DNA of 64,000 bases from Apus apus (GCF_020740795.1 NC_067285.1:19573241-19637240), one strand, 5' to 3'. Counted from the stretch's first letter, positions 11,832 to 25,034 are shown. Numbers and translations: made by a program. Notes: a model not told the origin generated them from the sequence alone.

Positions 11832-14800
11832 CTAGCGAGGCAGTGTGCAAGTGATAAGATTAGCTGTGTGTTCAGAGCAGCAGGAGAGGGTCCTGCCACA
11901 GCCCTGTTCCTCATACCAGGGTACTGTTTGTGTGCAAGTGCTCCTTGCTTCTTACTCTTGCTCAGCAGGGCTGCATCCGAGATGCATGTATTGAAGTGTG
12001 GAGGTATCTCCACAACATATCTACATGTCATATGCAGCAGGGTAAGTCTGATGCATGCTTTGTAGTCTTCTCGTGGCTTTCTTCTTCCCAGGATCAGAGT
12101 CTCTTATGGTGAGCACTTGGTGTTTTGGGGACCCTGAGGCACTTGTATCTGCACCAGGCTGAGCCTTTTATTAACTAGTGGTGTTGATATCAACTTCTCC
12201 AACCACAAGGTAAGGATCCCAGCTCAGTTGCTGTTGAACATGTTTGATTCAATATAAGATTTCTCACTCACCTTCCTTTGTTAGTGATACTCTGGCAAGA
12301 AGCAAGCCTAGCATTGTGTGGTCCAGCTGCCTGAGAGCAGGGAAGCTGAGTAATGACCAGTTCCTTATATAGAGAAGGAATTAGATACATCATGCATTTT
12401 ATTCTTGGCTGTGATCCTCCATTGTGTCTGTTAGACATTTGTTACGGTTGTTGGCTTTCTCTGTGTATTTGAGCTTGTACTTGTCACTGAGACACGTGTT
12501 TAATCAATCTTATCCATATTGAATGCCTACTGAGAAGTTTTTCAGTTGGTGTTTTCTAACTGCACAGTACTACAGGTGCTTTGCACAGACTTGGTAGGGC
12601 TGTGCTGCCCTGCAGGCATCCTGCTGATTATGCTGCTGGTTGGCTGCTTGTCAGCTGCTGTGTTCAGGCTTTCCAGTTTGTAAGGTCTGCATGGGTTTGG
12701 CTTAGCCTGTCCGTACTGGCCATGCCTGGTGCAGGGGCTGTGGGAGGAAGCTGAAGGGATGTTTTTGCTCCAAGGTGGATGCTCTGCTCAAGGAAGCATG
12801 TTTGCCCGTTGTGTCATGATGCTTTGGTATTATTATCTCTTTTCCACATGACCCCACAATCATATACTCATCCCTTGTCACACAGTTTGCATTGCTGCTT
12901 CTGTGAGTAAGCGGGGAGAGACTCAGGCAGCTGATAATCCAATCTCTGAGTGGCCTCCTTTGAGCTTCACCCTGTGTGGCTCATGGACAGTCTTCATGGT
13001 TGATGTAATCTAAGTAATGCATATGACATGTCTGAGCCAGGAACAGGGAATTTAACAAGGTGACCAAGCTTTGGTTTCAAGCCTGAAAGTAATTCTTGTC
13101 AGGAAGGGATGGGAGTGGAAGGCAGCTTGCCTGTACACAGCACATCTCACTGAGGCCAGTGACATGGACATATAGCACCTCTCTGCTTTTATGAGATGCT
13201 GTTTATCTTTGGTCTCCAGCAATGCCTGTGAGTCAAGGAGAATTGGCAAGTTTCTTCCACAGGTCTTTTCTTCTCCCTTTAGTGGAATGTGCTATAAAAA
13301 AAGATGAAAATCATAGCACGCAAAGTCATGCTTTAACCTCATAAGCAATTAAATAGCAGTTTGCTGTTATGGAGCCTTCCACAACCTATAATGCCTATAG
13401 AAGATGGCATTCCACAATGACTGTGGAGCTGTCAGAGAGCTGGGTCACTCAGGTTTGTTAAGTGTCTTCTCCACTGGTGTGTGAAGATGACTCTGTCTTT
13501 CCATTCCTCTTCCTCTCCCTTTGCCATTCTTTCTAGGCTTTGAGTGAGAAACCTGAAGTTCTTCAGAAGTCTCTTCTTGGCTGTATGATATTTGCTTTCT
13601 CTTTCCTCTGTTCCCTGCAAAAATGACTGATAGATTATGGCTTTTGAAGAGATAATAAATGCTGCATTGGAAGTTGATGTGTAAAATGTAGTCTTAGAAA
13701 AAGCAGTGACTAATTTACAACTGTCTGCAGCTCCAGCTCAATCAGACAATTGCTAAAAATAATCCACCTTGTAACTCCACAGTTGTTCTCTAATGAGAGA
13801 GGTATTCTAATTCATAACCTACAGAAAAGACAAGATCAGACACTGAAGTGATATCTCTGTTTTGCTGGTTGGGGAAGTCTGGGCAGAATCAGTGTTTGGA
13901 AAGGAAATTGAGGGGGGGCAGACCACATGCTGTAAGGGTGATGGTACTGAATTTGCACTGGAGTCGTGGTGAGTCTTTTCCCCAGCTAAATGCTGTAGGG
14001 TGCAGTTTTGCCAGCAGTGTCTTCTTTTCAGGCAGAGAAAATGTGCACCGAAGAAGCCATCTCTACCTAGAGTTGTTTTTTTTTTAATTTAGAAAACACA
14101 CCCACCCTAAAAAGAAACCAAATCCATGAGCCCGTAAGTGAACATTTATATTGTGTTATGTTGGTTTTTCCTGCTGGAAGCTGTTGGGTAGCATTGATGG
14201 AGCATTGTAAGAGAGCTGCCTGGTTTTGCTGCAGAAGACAGCAAGGAAGAGGGATCCTTTTCAGCTGAGATACACCCCAACCTTAGAAAATCTTAAGTGA
14301 ATACTTACTAGCCTCTTTGTGATTTCATTTCTCAGTTAGATGGTTCCTGTTCTCTGTCAGGGCACTGTGAGAGATCAGCTGGCCTTGCTGAGCTGTGAAA
14401 CTTCCCTTAACTCTGCAGAAAATAAAAGTGATGTGAGATTGTACCAAATTACTTCTTCAATAGAGGATGGTAATAGGATCTTCTGCTGTCACCAGGTAAT
14501 ACCATTCACTAAATAGCCCATGTCCCTGTAAAATAAGTGTATCTTTTTCCAGGACCAAGGCTAAATTTATGCCTCATTCAGAGAGAGCAATAATGGAGAA
14601 GGACTGTGTCAGGCACGAGGTCACTTACGACACAGAGGGGACTGTGCATGTTCTTAAGCACAGTGCTACTTCCTCTAGCACCCAGAGATTGAAGAGGTGA
14701 AGTGTGTCCTTCAAGGAGAAAGCAGCAGTGTTTTGGTCACTTCCGGATTCCTGTTACTTCAGAAATAGCAGAATTCATATACTTCATCTTTAAGTACTTT

Positions 14801-17800
14801 ATGACCATCTTAATGCTGCTGTACAGTCCATGTGTGGGAGCCTGTGCCAAAGATGGGACTGTCTCTGGAGTGGAACATGCCAACTGTTTTAAGTGAACAG
14901 GAAACTGAGGAGATTTTGTCTTAATTTTCTAATGTTGCATTTAGACAAGGGAGTACTTTTCTTTTTTCAATAAAAAAATAATTCTTCCATTTGCCTTTTA
15001 AAAATTATTAATAAAGAAATAAGTCCTTATCACCCAACTAGCCTAATGCAGCAGACATTCGAATTATTTGTAGTACTTTTAAAAATCTACTCTTTGGAAG
15101 AGCAAATGTCCCTGAAAATTGTTATAATTGTAACTACTTAGAAAAGGAAACCACATGATCAACAGGTAGGAGTCCTGGAAAATATGAAGGTGTTGGGTGG
15201 GTTTATCACACTGCAACTCTGAATGCAGTTGATAGAAAATTCAGATGTGGCCTTGACAGGTTCAGTTCTCCTCTCTTTCCAGCAGTACATTTTTCTCCAG
15301 AACTGAAGAGATTTCAGTTAAAAAAGAACATAAATACAGCTTTTCTTCTTGCCTTCAATTTCAACAGACACCTGATAGAAAATGCTGTTCCTTCCAGGTT
15401 TTGTCTGCATGAATGTTTTAGATTTTACAGTAGTGCTCACATGCACCAGGCTCCACGTGTGCCTTGTTTAGCACGCTTGGCTCATCTCTCTGGCTCTTAT
15501 CTAAAGCAGTTGAAAGCAAAGAGCATCTGTTAGGGAAAAGAAAACAGAAGAGCAACATCTAAATGTGATCGGACTGAACAATGTGACGTGTCAGTTGGTA
15601 TCAGTGATGTGGCCATGATCTTGCATTTTCATTTATGCCTTTCCCTGTTTGAACAATTTCCCATATCAAGTTCTTTTACTTGCCCTGTGGATAGGCAAAC
15701 AGCATCCCAGAATCCTTTCCACTGTACTGCCCCAACTATCACCAGGTTCCTTCTAAACCATCTTTTGTCTGACAGCATGTTGTTCTTTAATGGCCTAGGT
15801 TCTTCCTCGCCCTTACTAGACGCTTGAAGTATCTGTTGGAGGAAAAACTACAAGCCCTTTAAGCAGTAGGACAACAGAGCACTGCAAGTCAGCCTCTTCT
15901 CCAGCAGCAAGAAACAGTCCTGCGCAGTTCTCAGAGTTTCTCATTAATAGGCACAATTTCTCTGTACCTGGATACTTCAATTTGGCTTAGCAGCCTTCTG
16001 CAGCTGCCTGTGGTTGACTGGCAATGAGCAGCTAGCAGATGACAGAGAGACTTCAGAAATGCTGCTTTAGTTCTGATGATGGAAAGCTGTGATGGATTTG
16101 CTTTGATAGCATTGTGTACAGATCTTGCAAGTGCATAGGAATGGATTGGTGGAATTTTGTGCTGTTTCCCTAAGCTTCTCATAAAATCTCTACACCTCTA
16201 AGTATTTGTAGAAATGAAGGGACTGATACTGGATGGGACAGAAAGGGTCAACACTTGATTACTGAACTGAGAACAAGGACAAAGGGTGAGGATACAACCA
16301 TGGGACACAGGTTTTCTTGTCTGTGTTAAGGCAATGATGAAAGGAAACCACAGTTGTGCATTCATCTCATGATCACATCCAGTGGCTATTTTAGGTATGG
16401 TGGGGATGAATGGCCTGTAATAGACTGTGGTAAGTAATGGCAATCCCTTCATTTTGGGTGGCACAGAACATTGTTGTGAGAGGAGGATGAGCAGAACTGA
16501 CACGTGTGCCAGCACACTAATGAAGAAAACTCTGCTGATGCTTCTCTTCTGACAGTGGATGTTGGTGTCAGTGCTGGCACAGGGAGCTGGCATGAGGAAG
16601 GTCAGGCTGTCAGCCCACTGAAATAAGTTACCTGGCCTTTAAACTCCACCAGAGACACTTGTGATAAGAAGAGCACATGCAGCCTTTTTTAACTGTGCAA
16701 TGTATCCCATGATAAGGTTGCAACTGGAAGAGGCTCTCACGTTAGGTTAGGGGAATTAATTCCCTTCCAGTGTTCTGTTCACAGACTGGGACTCTGTCTA
16801 TAGGCTTTATACAGCTTTACTTTTTAATGGTAATGCTGTGACACAGAGGTTCTTAAACTCCTCATAGCATAATTTTAGTGTTGAAATTGATGAGAAATAG
16901 CATGTTTGTCTGGCTAGCAACTGTCTCAAATCAAGATCTGGCAGTTTTAGGTGAGGATGCAGGTGTGAAACTGAAGAAGTGACTTAGATGTGTACTTCTC
17001 TTATTCCTTGTCTTACTGTAGCACTTCAGGCTGTGCTCTTGGTTGTACCAGGTACTGTACATTGCCATGGTAACAAACAATTCCACTCCCACAGAAGCTA
17101 TATGTGTGGCAGAAACAGTCTGGAGGGGTAAGTGGAAGTGCTGTTATCCTTCCTTTGCACAGAAGTGACCAAACTAAAGAACTTAAATTATTTGCCTTCC
17201 TGAGCAGCAGCCAGTGAGCACACCTCTGTATTGGTGATATTTGAAATAAAGTGAAAGATTGGTATTTGTATCTGTGGGGCTGTTGAACCCCACAGCTAGT
17301 TATTCTGCCTGGAGAATAAGTTCTCATGCAGCTGATAGTGCTGGTCCTTTCTATGTTGCCCTCTGGAGAGAGGGTTTTTGTTGGACATCGGAAGATGTGT
17401 AGAGCATCTACATGCTCCATCAGCATGGAAAAAGATGGAAACAAAGAGACCATAAATTAGACATGCTATGCCAGAATACACTTCCCAGTGAAAACATCTT
17501 ACCAAAATCTTTTGTGCTTAGATAACTTGTAGTATTCCTCTGTATTTAAAATGTATTTAAAATTTAAAACTTTTAACTTCGGGGGATAGCAAATGACTCC
17601 AGTAGCTATTTTTTTGTGTCAGAAGTTCAGGTTGCTTTAAAATGTGGGAAATTACAGTTGACAAGATAACATACTGATGTCATTCAAGTTTGTGGAAGAA
17701 CTGGATACAGAATGCTTGTGGTTCATGGCCCTGCACTTTATCTTTTGAAGACACTGCATTTGGGAGCTCCGATTGCATCTTATTCATCCACAGACAAAGA

Positions 17801-20210
17801 AGGAATGATTTCATACTTCTTAAAAACATTGCATCATTTAGTCACCAGTATATTCTTTTTACTCTGGCTTAAGAGGAATGCTTTGCATGGTAGCAGTTAA
17901 ACAATAGTGAAGAATGTTGCTCAGGTGCCTGTTCATAAATAGCTTTTACAACTGTTAACCTCTGATATAATAAAAATAAGTGATGTAGCACAGGATTTTC
18001 CTAAGAATGCATCATTGTGATCTGTGTACAACACAGAATGTGAGCAGTGTCCTCACTGAATAATGATGAGATTGTTTTGTTTCATCTGTATCTTGCATTG
18101 TTAAATATTTACACTGTACAAGAAACACAGGCTTTCATTGTCTTCCATATAAATTTATTAATTTGTTTTTAATAGTCTATTAATTTTTTTAAAAAAACAA
18201 CACTGAGCAATTTTCCACTGGATTTCAGAAATTAGAGTTTCATGAACCCCAAAAGGATTATAGAAGAGAATGGGAAGTGATCATATATTATCCATAGGTG
18301 CTACATTAGATCATGTGGACTTCTGTACTAGATGACAAGTTTGCCTTGGTGCAGATTTCTATCCTTGTATTAGTATTTCCCTCTTTCCATTTGATAATAA
18401 CCTTCCCTAGCATTTTCTTCTAAAACCATTGATTATCATATGGAATGCTTTGCTAAATCCTAATGATCCTGTGGGCATTTTTCCCAATAGATTTGCTATT
18501 ATTCTGGAGGCCTGGGATGTTGCCTTGTCCGTGACATAATTTGCTTTCTTTCCCTAGCATGTCATTGTTTTGTGGATTTTGGCTTTTGCTCATGAATAAA
18601 AGGGGAATGTGTTTTGTATCCAGTGGATGTACTGTGGACCTTTCTGTGCTGATTGCAGGATGAGCTACAGTTGCAGGAGACCAACTGCAGCAATCTCAGT
18701 GGGCTGTTCCCAAACCTGTGTTCACAGTAATCTGACCTTTTTTTATTTTCCTTTAACTTAAGAATTTCAAATTGTATGAAACCTCACCAATTCTCTCTCT
18801 TTGGGTTAATAAGGAAAAGATCCATTGACCATTGCATCACCATTGAGTACACTGTGATGGAATCCATGTAGGTTACAGCTGTGCATTGCTTTAGGACATG
18901 TAATGAAGAAGGAAAAACAGCTTTTCTCAAAAATTGTAGCAATAGGCATGTTATTGTGGCATGTTGTTATATGACAACTAGTATTATGAGGAAGCAAATC
19001 ATCATCCACATCTTTAAGAAAAAAATAATTTCAACCATGTGATAAGGACAGCCTAATTTTTGCTCTGCAGTGTGGCTTCAGTGCCAAAGCAGAGAGAATA
19101 CATCTTCTGGAGGGGGCATTAATTTCTCAGGAAGCCAGTCTCCGCTCATCGTAGGAGTTGATGGGATCATGGCTAAGAGTGATAATAAGTCCCACACATG
19201 CTGTGATATTACATCCTGCTTGCAGCAAAGCTGTAAAGTCTCACAGCTTGTGGTGTGATTGATGTGCTAGACCTGCTCTATTTGGATGCACCTCAGGGCA
19301 GGAAGATGTGTTTAATGTGGAGGGGTGAGGTGCAATGGTGATTATCTAGATGAAAGAATGAGTGGCACCCTCTTACGCAAATGGATTTGGAAATTCAGTG
19401 GAGCAGGTAGAGCAACTTGCTGGCTGTTGACCTCTCTCTGCCCCCCACTGATAGTTTTCTGGTGTAGAGAGTGAAACTTCTGCTTTACCTGTTTCCTTCT
19501 GTTTGTTATACTTTGAGACTGTCCCAGGGATTATTGTTTCATCAACAAATATGCAAGGGGAGTACTTAAAATTGTGTGTTACCTAGCAGACCACTGATGG
19601 AAAGAAGCTTTGCCTCTGTAGCAGAGCTTACTGCTCGTGTGTGTCGAGGGCACCTGGAGCTTTGTTCTTTCCACAAGACATCAGGAGTAAACCCTAATGC
19701 TTCTGATGTAGGTAAGTTGCTATTTGTAGCATAAACAGACAGAAGCAGTTTATTTTTTCTAAAGGGACTGTAATGACTGTATTATTGGAACAGAGGAAAG
19801 TGACATTTGTTTTCTTCTGAATGCTACCGAGATCATTCATAATTGCATGTGGTTTGATTTGAAGGGAACAGATTTTAAGGAATCTGTTTTTCAGGGGTGC
19901 AGATCCTGCTTAGCTTCCATTGAAACCAAGGGAGCTAAGAGCTCTGGGACCATTATTCATTGATGCTGTAGTTTAACAGCTTGCTTGCCTAGCTGTGTGA
20001 TGTTTGTAAAACAAATCATATTCTTGTGAAAGGAGTCAGCCAGAGCTGGCAGACACCTCTACTTCTCTTAAGTGTAGTGTGTAGTCTCCAGCTATATATA
20101 CTCCTGTGCGTTTAGATGCTTTCAAAGGGAATGTAGGTAACATACAAAAGGACCTCTTGTTTCCTTTCTAAGCCTTTATTTTTATTTCAACTACATAATA
20201 ACATTATGTT

Positions 20211-20230
20211 AAAAAAAAAAAAAAAAAAAA
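20211..20230 (+). repeat. A20 homopolymer
   Basis: Twenty consecutive A bases are followed by GAAGAAAAA. No retroposon body or target-site duplication was recognised next to it, so I call it a simple repeat. Confidence 0.85.
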
Positions 20231-23200
20231 GAAGAAAAATGTTTTTAAGCCTTGAAGCTTATTACCTTTAGGACACCAGCAGGTGGAGGAAAGAAGGAAG
20301 TGAGACAATAAAGGGAGAAGTTGCAGCTGAGTTAGTAAACAGTGCAAGACGATATATGGGCAGAGGCATAGCTGTAAATAGCAATAATCCAGATTTACAT
20401 CTGGCTAGTGTGAGTACAAGGGTTCTTTTCACTTTTGATGTTGTACTAGCCCTGAAATGTGAAAGGTGCTGCAGGGAAACAGTGTTAGTTTCTCTCTCTT
20501 AAGCTCCCTTGATTAGATTTGTTTGTCAAGTTAACAAATGCACGTGAGGTGCATGAGGCTTAATAACATATCCTAAATAATGCTGTTAACAAAGTACTGA
20601 TTAAGGTACAGTAAAACAAGAAGAAACACAGATGTAGGATCCTCTTTTCGAAAATGCACTTCTGTCATCTCTATAAAAGGATTATGTAAGCTACGTTAGT
20701 AGGGGAGGAGTCCAGACAAGCTCAAAATAAATAAAAGCTTCAAACTGATGCCAGCACAAGCTAATAGGATTGGAAATATTTGCAAATACAGAAAATCTAG
20801 TGTAGAGAAAGAAGGTACAAGCTATATGCTGCTGAAACGTCAGGTTAAGTAAGGAAGGCTAAGTTGCACACAGAAATTTGCCAGGTTAAGTGGTCGAGGG
20901 CTTCTATTGCCTTCAGAATGACCAAACCCACCAAAACCAATCGACTTGTTTTTTTAAGTGGGGCTTTGAGATATTGCATCAAGAACTCCGGCAGAAAAAC
21001 AGATTCCAAAATTGCATTAATAGATTATTTCAAGACTCACTAAGAGAAAGTTACACTATCTAGCAGCAGTCAGAGTTTTCTTCAGAGGGTTTCCATTCCT
21101 GTTTGGGTTGGTCAGGTTTTGTGCTGCAGAGAGGGGGAGTTTCAGAAGACCAGAGTTCACTGGCATCAATCCACAAAGCCTCAGGGCAGCACTTTCCACA
21201 GACCCAGTCTACCTGGAAACCTTTGACGACTAGCAGTTTAGCTTTTATTGTGGAATGTGTACAGTGCAGAGAAGCTTCAGTGGGTGGCAGATAAAAGACA
21301 ACAGAATTGCTTCCTCCACCTGGGTTCTTCCAATGGTACTTGTCATTGTAACAATCCAGCAGTTTACAGACTCTTAGGTTCATCTCATGGCTGATTTATA
21401 TTCTTGTTTTGTCTCTTGGGAAACTGAGGTCCTGATGAGGTGGATGATGGAAGTGGGGTTTCAAATGGTCTCCCACCTGATTCTGCTCTAGCAAGGTTAT
21501 GTGTTGTTGCCAGTTGTCCCCTCTCATGTACTTAATGCTAACAACTTAATTTGGTTTCTGAATGCTGTCCACAACGGTAGAATGGTTGGAATTAATTTTG
21601 CAGGAACAAGCATTTCTATAGATAAGGGGAACAGTTGAGCTTCAGGGTGTCCTGTGTCCTGGCATTCCCATGTGCCCCAAGCAGGTTTGCAGGAAACCTC
21701 CCTGGACAAGAGCGGTAGTCTGTATTTATGGCTTATTGGTTGTTGTAAAGAAATCTCTAAGGGGTTTCGCTATGAAAACAGGCATACTTTTGACTATAGT
21801 TTGTTAGATGCCCAATCTCCTAAGAGAGGTTTTCTTTTAAGTATTTTACTCCAGTGAATATGTGAACTGCTATGGGGACAGGAGGAGAATAGGATCCCTC
21901 CTCCTTCACTAGCAGATGACCTCCCAGCCTATGGAACCTGCCTGGTGCACATACTGTGTCCCTCCCTATCCTGCCATCCCATGATTACTTCAGCTTATCA
22001 GGCAAAAAGGAGCTGTAAAGTTCTTTCTCTGTGAACAGAACAGCATCTACAACAGTGGTCATGGGACTTCCCCTGCATGTGTGGTTATTAAACCACATAA
22101 GGGAGGAGGAAGCAGAGCCTGGTGGAGGTACTGTAGTAATGAGGAACCCTCATGCTGTGTGAGGCAAAGCCTGAATATATGACTGAAAGAAGAAAGGAGT
22201 ACCCAGGAGCAGTCCCCTTGCCTTAGCATTTCTTCCCTGGGGGCCTTTTTTGGCAGTCCTGCAGTTTTATGTGCCTGAAGCCTGCATTCCTCTTCACAGG
22301 TGCCCAGTGCCTCTCCCCTCGATCAAGGAGCCCATGGTGTTAATTTAGCTGTGGAAAAGATCCTATGGAGCTTGTCATAATGTGCTTTCTGTTGAGTGGC
22401 ATTGCTTTTCTGGCATCCTCACTGTTTGTACTTGGTACTGCAGATGGTCCATTGGTTCATGTAACTTTATCCTTTAATTAGCACTGTGGAGTTAATGTGC
22501 TTCAAGTTGATACAGACAGGCTTTGAGTGTATGTGTTGTTAGGGTCCTTCCAGTCTGGGGATGCTACAGTGTGGCATCTGGGCTAAGTTTAGAGCTTTTT
22601 CTAAGCCACTCTTGAACAAAGGCAGGCTTTATTAGAACGTCTGCCAGGCTTCTTTACCAGAAGAGGGCTGTTTCACATAATCTTTGAATATCTAATTGGA
22701 TTATACCTGCTGCTTGAGCTCTTTCAAAGAATTCTAATACATTCTGTCCTCAAAGTACCTTCCGAAAAACTGGTTTAACTTGTTTGTCATCATCAGAGGA
22801 GTTTACCTCTGTTTTCTAATAATTTTCTTTGTTCTCTTTATGGTAACAGCATGTCATTGCCTGCAAATCCAGAACCCTTTTTGAGTGGGATGCAGAGCAG
22901 GGTCAGTCTCCTTCCCCTTGTCTGATGTGTCTCTGGCAGTAGCACAGAGCATATTACCTGGCATATTTTTACTGGAGTTTAACATTCTCTGGGTTTCATT
23001 TCCTTATTCTCTTGGGAAAATGCCTTCCCTCCCTTCTTTGTCCACTGTAGTTTGATATACCTGTCTCAGCCCACATTTCTCTCTCCTCTGGCTTGGCTCC
23101 TTAGAGGATGCAGCTAAACAGGTGTGTGGAGGACTGAGGTTCTGTGTTTCCTCTCTATGCTGAAATTTAGTAGTGCTTTTAAGTCCCATGTGTCCCCCTG

Positions 23201-24870
23201 TCCTCCAATAAAGAAGTGTCCTTGTTGTTACTAGTTCATATGTATAGATGGGTTTTGTTTTTAAAATCACTGATGCCTAGAAGTTATGGAGGCATTCCCT
23301 TCAAAGCTCTCATGCATGCTTTATGATGTACCATCTTGGCATCTGTTGAAGTAATATGAATCCTGAGCATGTGTCAGTAAGGCCTCTGAGTTTGGCTGAA
23401 CACTCTAATGGGCAAGTAGTATCATCTAGCAAATGGAGTGTGAGATTGGGAAGTAGCAGGTGTTGCTTGCATTTTTGGTTTTGCTCATGACTCGCTCTCT
23501 GACCTTTGATAACTCTTTCCCCCTCAGTGCAAAGGGGATAACGAATTATCATTCCCTGTATAAATTGCCTTGGGATATGTAATTATTTTTATTTGCCGTT
23601 TAATCAAAAGCAGTCAAAATATTTGATCCTGTTTTCATTTTACACAACTGCAGTACTTCTGTGGAGTCTAATGGAAATAGAACCAGTCTGGCACCTCTTG
23701 TGGAATCAAAAACCTAGGAATCTTGGCCTATCTTTAAAACTTCCAATTAATTAAATATTCAATTAAAAATGTGTGCAATGTAATTTTAGGGTATGCACTA
23801 AGTGCTAGGCTATACTGCTTGCAAATTGCTAAGCAACGTAATATATAGGGCATCTATCCTCTGTTTTCTGCTTTTATAGACTTAAAAACAAAACAAAAGT
23901 TGATATGTTATGGAAACAGAAGAACAGTGTGCCATCCAGTTGCCCTATTTAGTGTAGTCCCTGCTGTGTTAATTCCCCTCTAATCCTTTCTTTAAACACA
24001 ATTGATTGTCTCATTTGCAGCAGGTTATATTCCAAATAAACACTCCATGTGATCCTACATGTTTCAAAAAGCTTTTTATTTAACGTAACTTTGCTAATCT
24101 AATAAAATATATGGCTAATTATGCCTGCCTTTCAGATTAGTGTTGCCAGTTTTGGCTAATTTACATCTATCACTATCTTTCCTATGTGTAATGCCTCCCT
24201 GTTGTGTTAGTAAAAGAAGGATAAAGTGTGTATAGTTCAGTGGATTCCTGATTCCTAGCAAGGGATTTTGTTTGTATTATTCTCTAATAGCCTTAAGAAA
24301 GGAACAGCCCACGTGATGCATCTTCCTACTGCCAGCTGGTACATGTTTATATGAATGACAGGAGCCAAATGCAGGCCACTGACTGTTTTTAACCAAAGCT
24401 ACAGCATTCACCCTGATTTAGGATGATGCCTGAGGCAGTTTGATCCAGTCTGGTAGGGCTGGCAGTTTAGGAAGCTACCTACATGAGATTTGTTCCCTGT
24501 ACCTCTGGGTAGCAGGCTCCTGTTGCTCATTTTGGAGTGCTATTCTTTCTCCTCCTCTGTATCTACACAGACTTGAGTGTGACCCCTGCCCTCTGGCTCT
24601 GCTCTCGGACCCCTTTCAGAACTGGTTGATAAATTATTAATTTATTTGCATATGTTGGTGATCTGACCTGTCTAGTTCTGGCTCTTTAAAACTCCTGTGT
24701 CTACTCTCATCCAGCCAGTGCACCAAATTCTCTCCTGTTCAGAATCCAGAGAGAGAGTAAGAGGTGCATCTTGGTCCAACTAATGGTTTAACTTTAGTTC
24801 AGAAACAGTTGCATTTCAAGCTACTTTAACATCATCTAATATTTTTAATTTTTAGGTGCAAGGCCTGACA

Positions 24871-24912
24871 ATGGCACCGAATGAGCACTGCCTTCAAGCC
24901 TCCTTCCTGTAA
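24871..24912 (+). promoter_or_regulatory. Upstream ORF 1 in the MARCHF8 leader
   Basis: The frame starts in the strong context ACAATGG and encodes 13 codons (MAPNEHCLQASFL) before TAA at 24910-24912. The stop directly abuts the ATG of upstream ORF 3. Its better start context than the main ATG suggests that it lowers or gates MARCHF8 translation, which is an inference. Confidence 0.55.
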
Positions 24913-24916
24913 ATGA
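24881..24916 (+). promoter_or_regulatory. Upstream ORF 2 in the MARCHF8 leader
   Basis: This is an 11-codon frame with TGA at 24914-24916. It overlaps upstream ORF 1 in another reading frame. The ATG has C at -3 (the context is ACCGAATGA), so it is probably weak. Confidence 0.4.
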
Positions 24917-24939
24917 TAGGACCAAACAAAGCGGTGTGA
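24913..24939 (+). promoter_or_regulatory. Upstream ORF 3, whose stop overlaps the MARCHF8 ATG
   Basis: This is an 8-codon frame (MIGPNKAV). Its TGA at 24937-24939 shares its last base with the main ATG at 24939-24941, giving TGATG. Its own ATG begins immediately after the stop of upstream ORF 1 and has T at -3, a weak context. The arrangement would allow termination and reinitiation. Confidence 0.5.
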
Positions 24940-25034
24940 TGAACATGCCACTGCATCAAATCTCTGTCATTCCAGCTCAGGATGTTACCTCTTCTAGAGT
25001 CTCCAGGAGCAAGACCAAAGAAAAAGAGGAACAG
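24939..25034 (+). CDS. MARCHF8: E3 ubiquitin ligase MARCHF8, N-terminal coding segment (partial)
   Basis: This encodes 32 residues, beginning MNMPLHQISVIP and continuing through SRVSRSKTKEKEEQ. They align closely with the human MARCHF8 N-terminus as I remember it (MSMPLHQISAIP..., RSKTKEKEREEQ), with two fewer residues in the charged stretch. MARCHF8 is a membrane E3 ligase of endosomes and the plasma membrane. Its RING-CH domain recruits E2 enzymes, and two membrane segments select targets such as transferrin receptor, CD86, MHC class II and viral envelope glycoproteins for ubiquitination and lysosomal breakdown. This exon supplies only the cytosolic tail ahead of the RING-CH domain. No zinc ligand or membrane segment is encoded here. 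The ATG at 24939 has G at -3 but A at +4. A second ATG at codon 3 (24945) is a possible alternative start. The paralogue MARCHF1 has a related alternative N-terminus but fits less well. Confidence 0.83.

Larger units (their letters stand above)
4921..24855 (+). other. MARCHF8: Putative first intron of MARCHF8, non-coding
   Basis: About 20 kb of AT-rich, CpG-poor sequence with frequent stops in all frames separates the CpG island from the first coding exon. It holds an A-rich stretch (8557-8587), a T19 tract (11813-11831) and an A20 tract (20211-20230). I recognise no coding exon of another gene on either strand. The longest open frames, 135 codons at 9239-9646 plus and 146 codons at 17013-17453 minus, match no family I can name. 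It ends in a normal acceptor, a T-rich tract and TTTAG, at 24855. Confidence 0.6.
24856..25034 (+). other. MARCHF8: MARCHF8 exon with leader and first coding segment
   Basis: The exon is bounded by a T-rich tract ending in TTTAG (24851-24855) and a donor reading GAACAG followed by GTACTT, with GT at 25035-25036. The first 83 bases are 5' untranslated leader and contain three short upstream ORFs. The last 96 bases code. The donor cuts exactly after a codon (phase 0). In human MARCHF8, as I recall it, the matching residues EEQ are followed by NEK, which fits a junction at this point. If the donor is not used, the frame stays open for a further 37 codons to TAG at 25146-25148. Confidence 0.82.

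Noticed and set aside
17013..17453. 146-codon minus-strand open frame
   Set aside because: No recognisable family, no convincing splice sites or start context, and the length is within chance for 64 kb read in six frames.
21060..21383. 107-codon Cys/Trp-containing minus-strand open frame
   Set aside because: It looks protein-like at first, but the Cys spacing fits no zinc-binding or disulfide family I know, there is no promoter or splice context, and the opposite strand is also open.
24939..25034. Assignment of the coding exon to the paralogue MARCHF1
   Set aside because: MARCHF1 has a related alternative N-terminus as I recall it, but the MxMPLHQIS start and the RSKTKEKE stretch fit MARCHF8 better. 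A protein search with the 32 residues would settle it.
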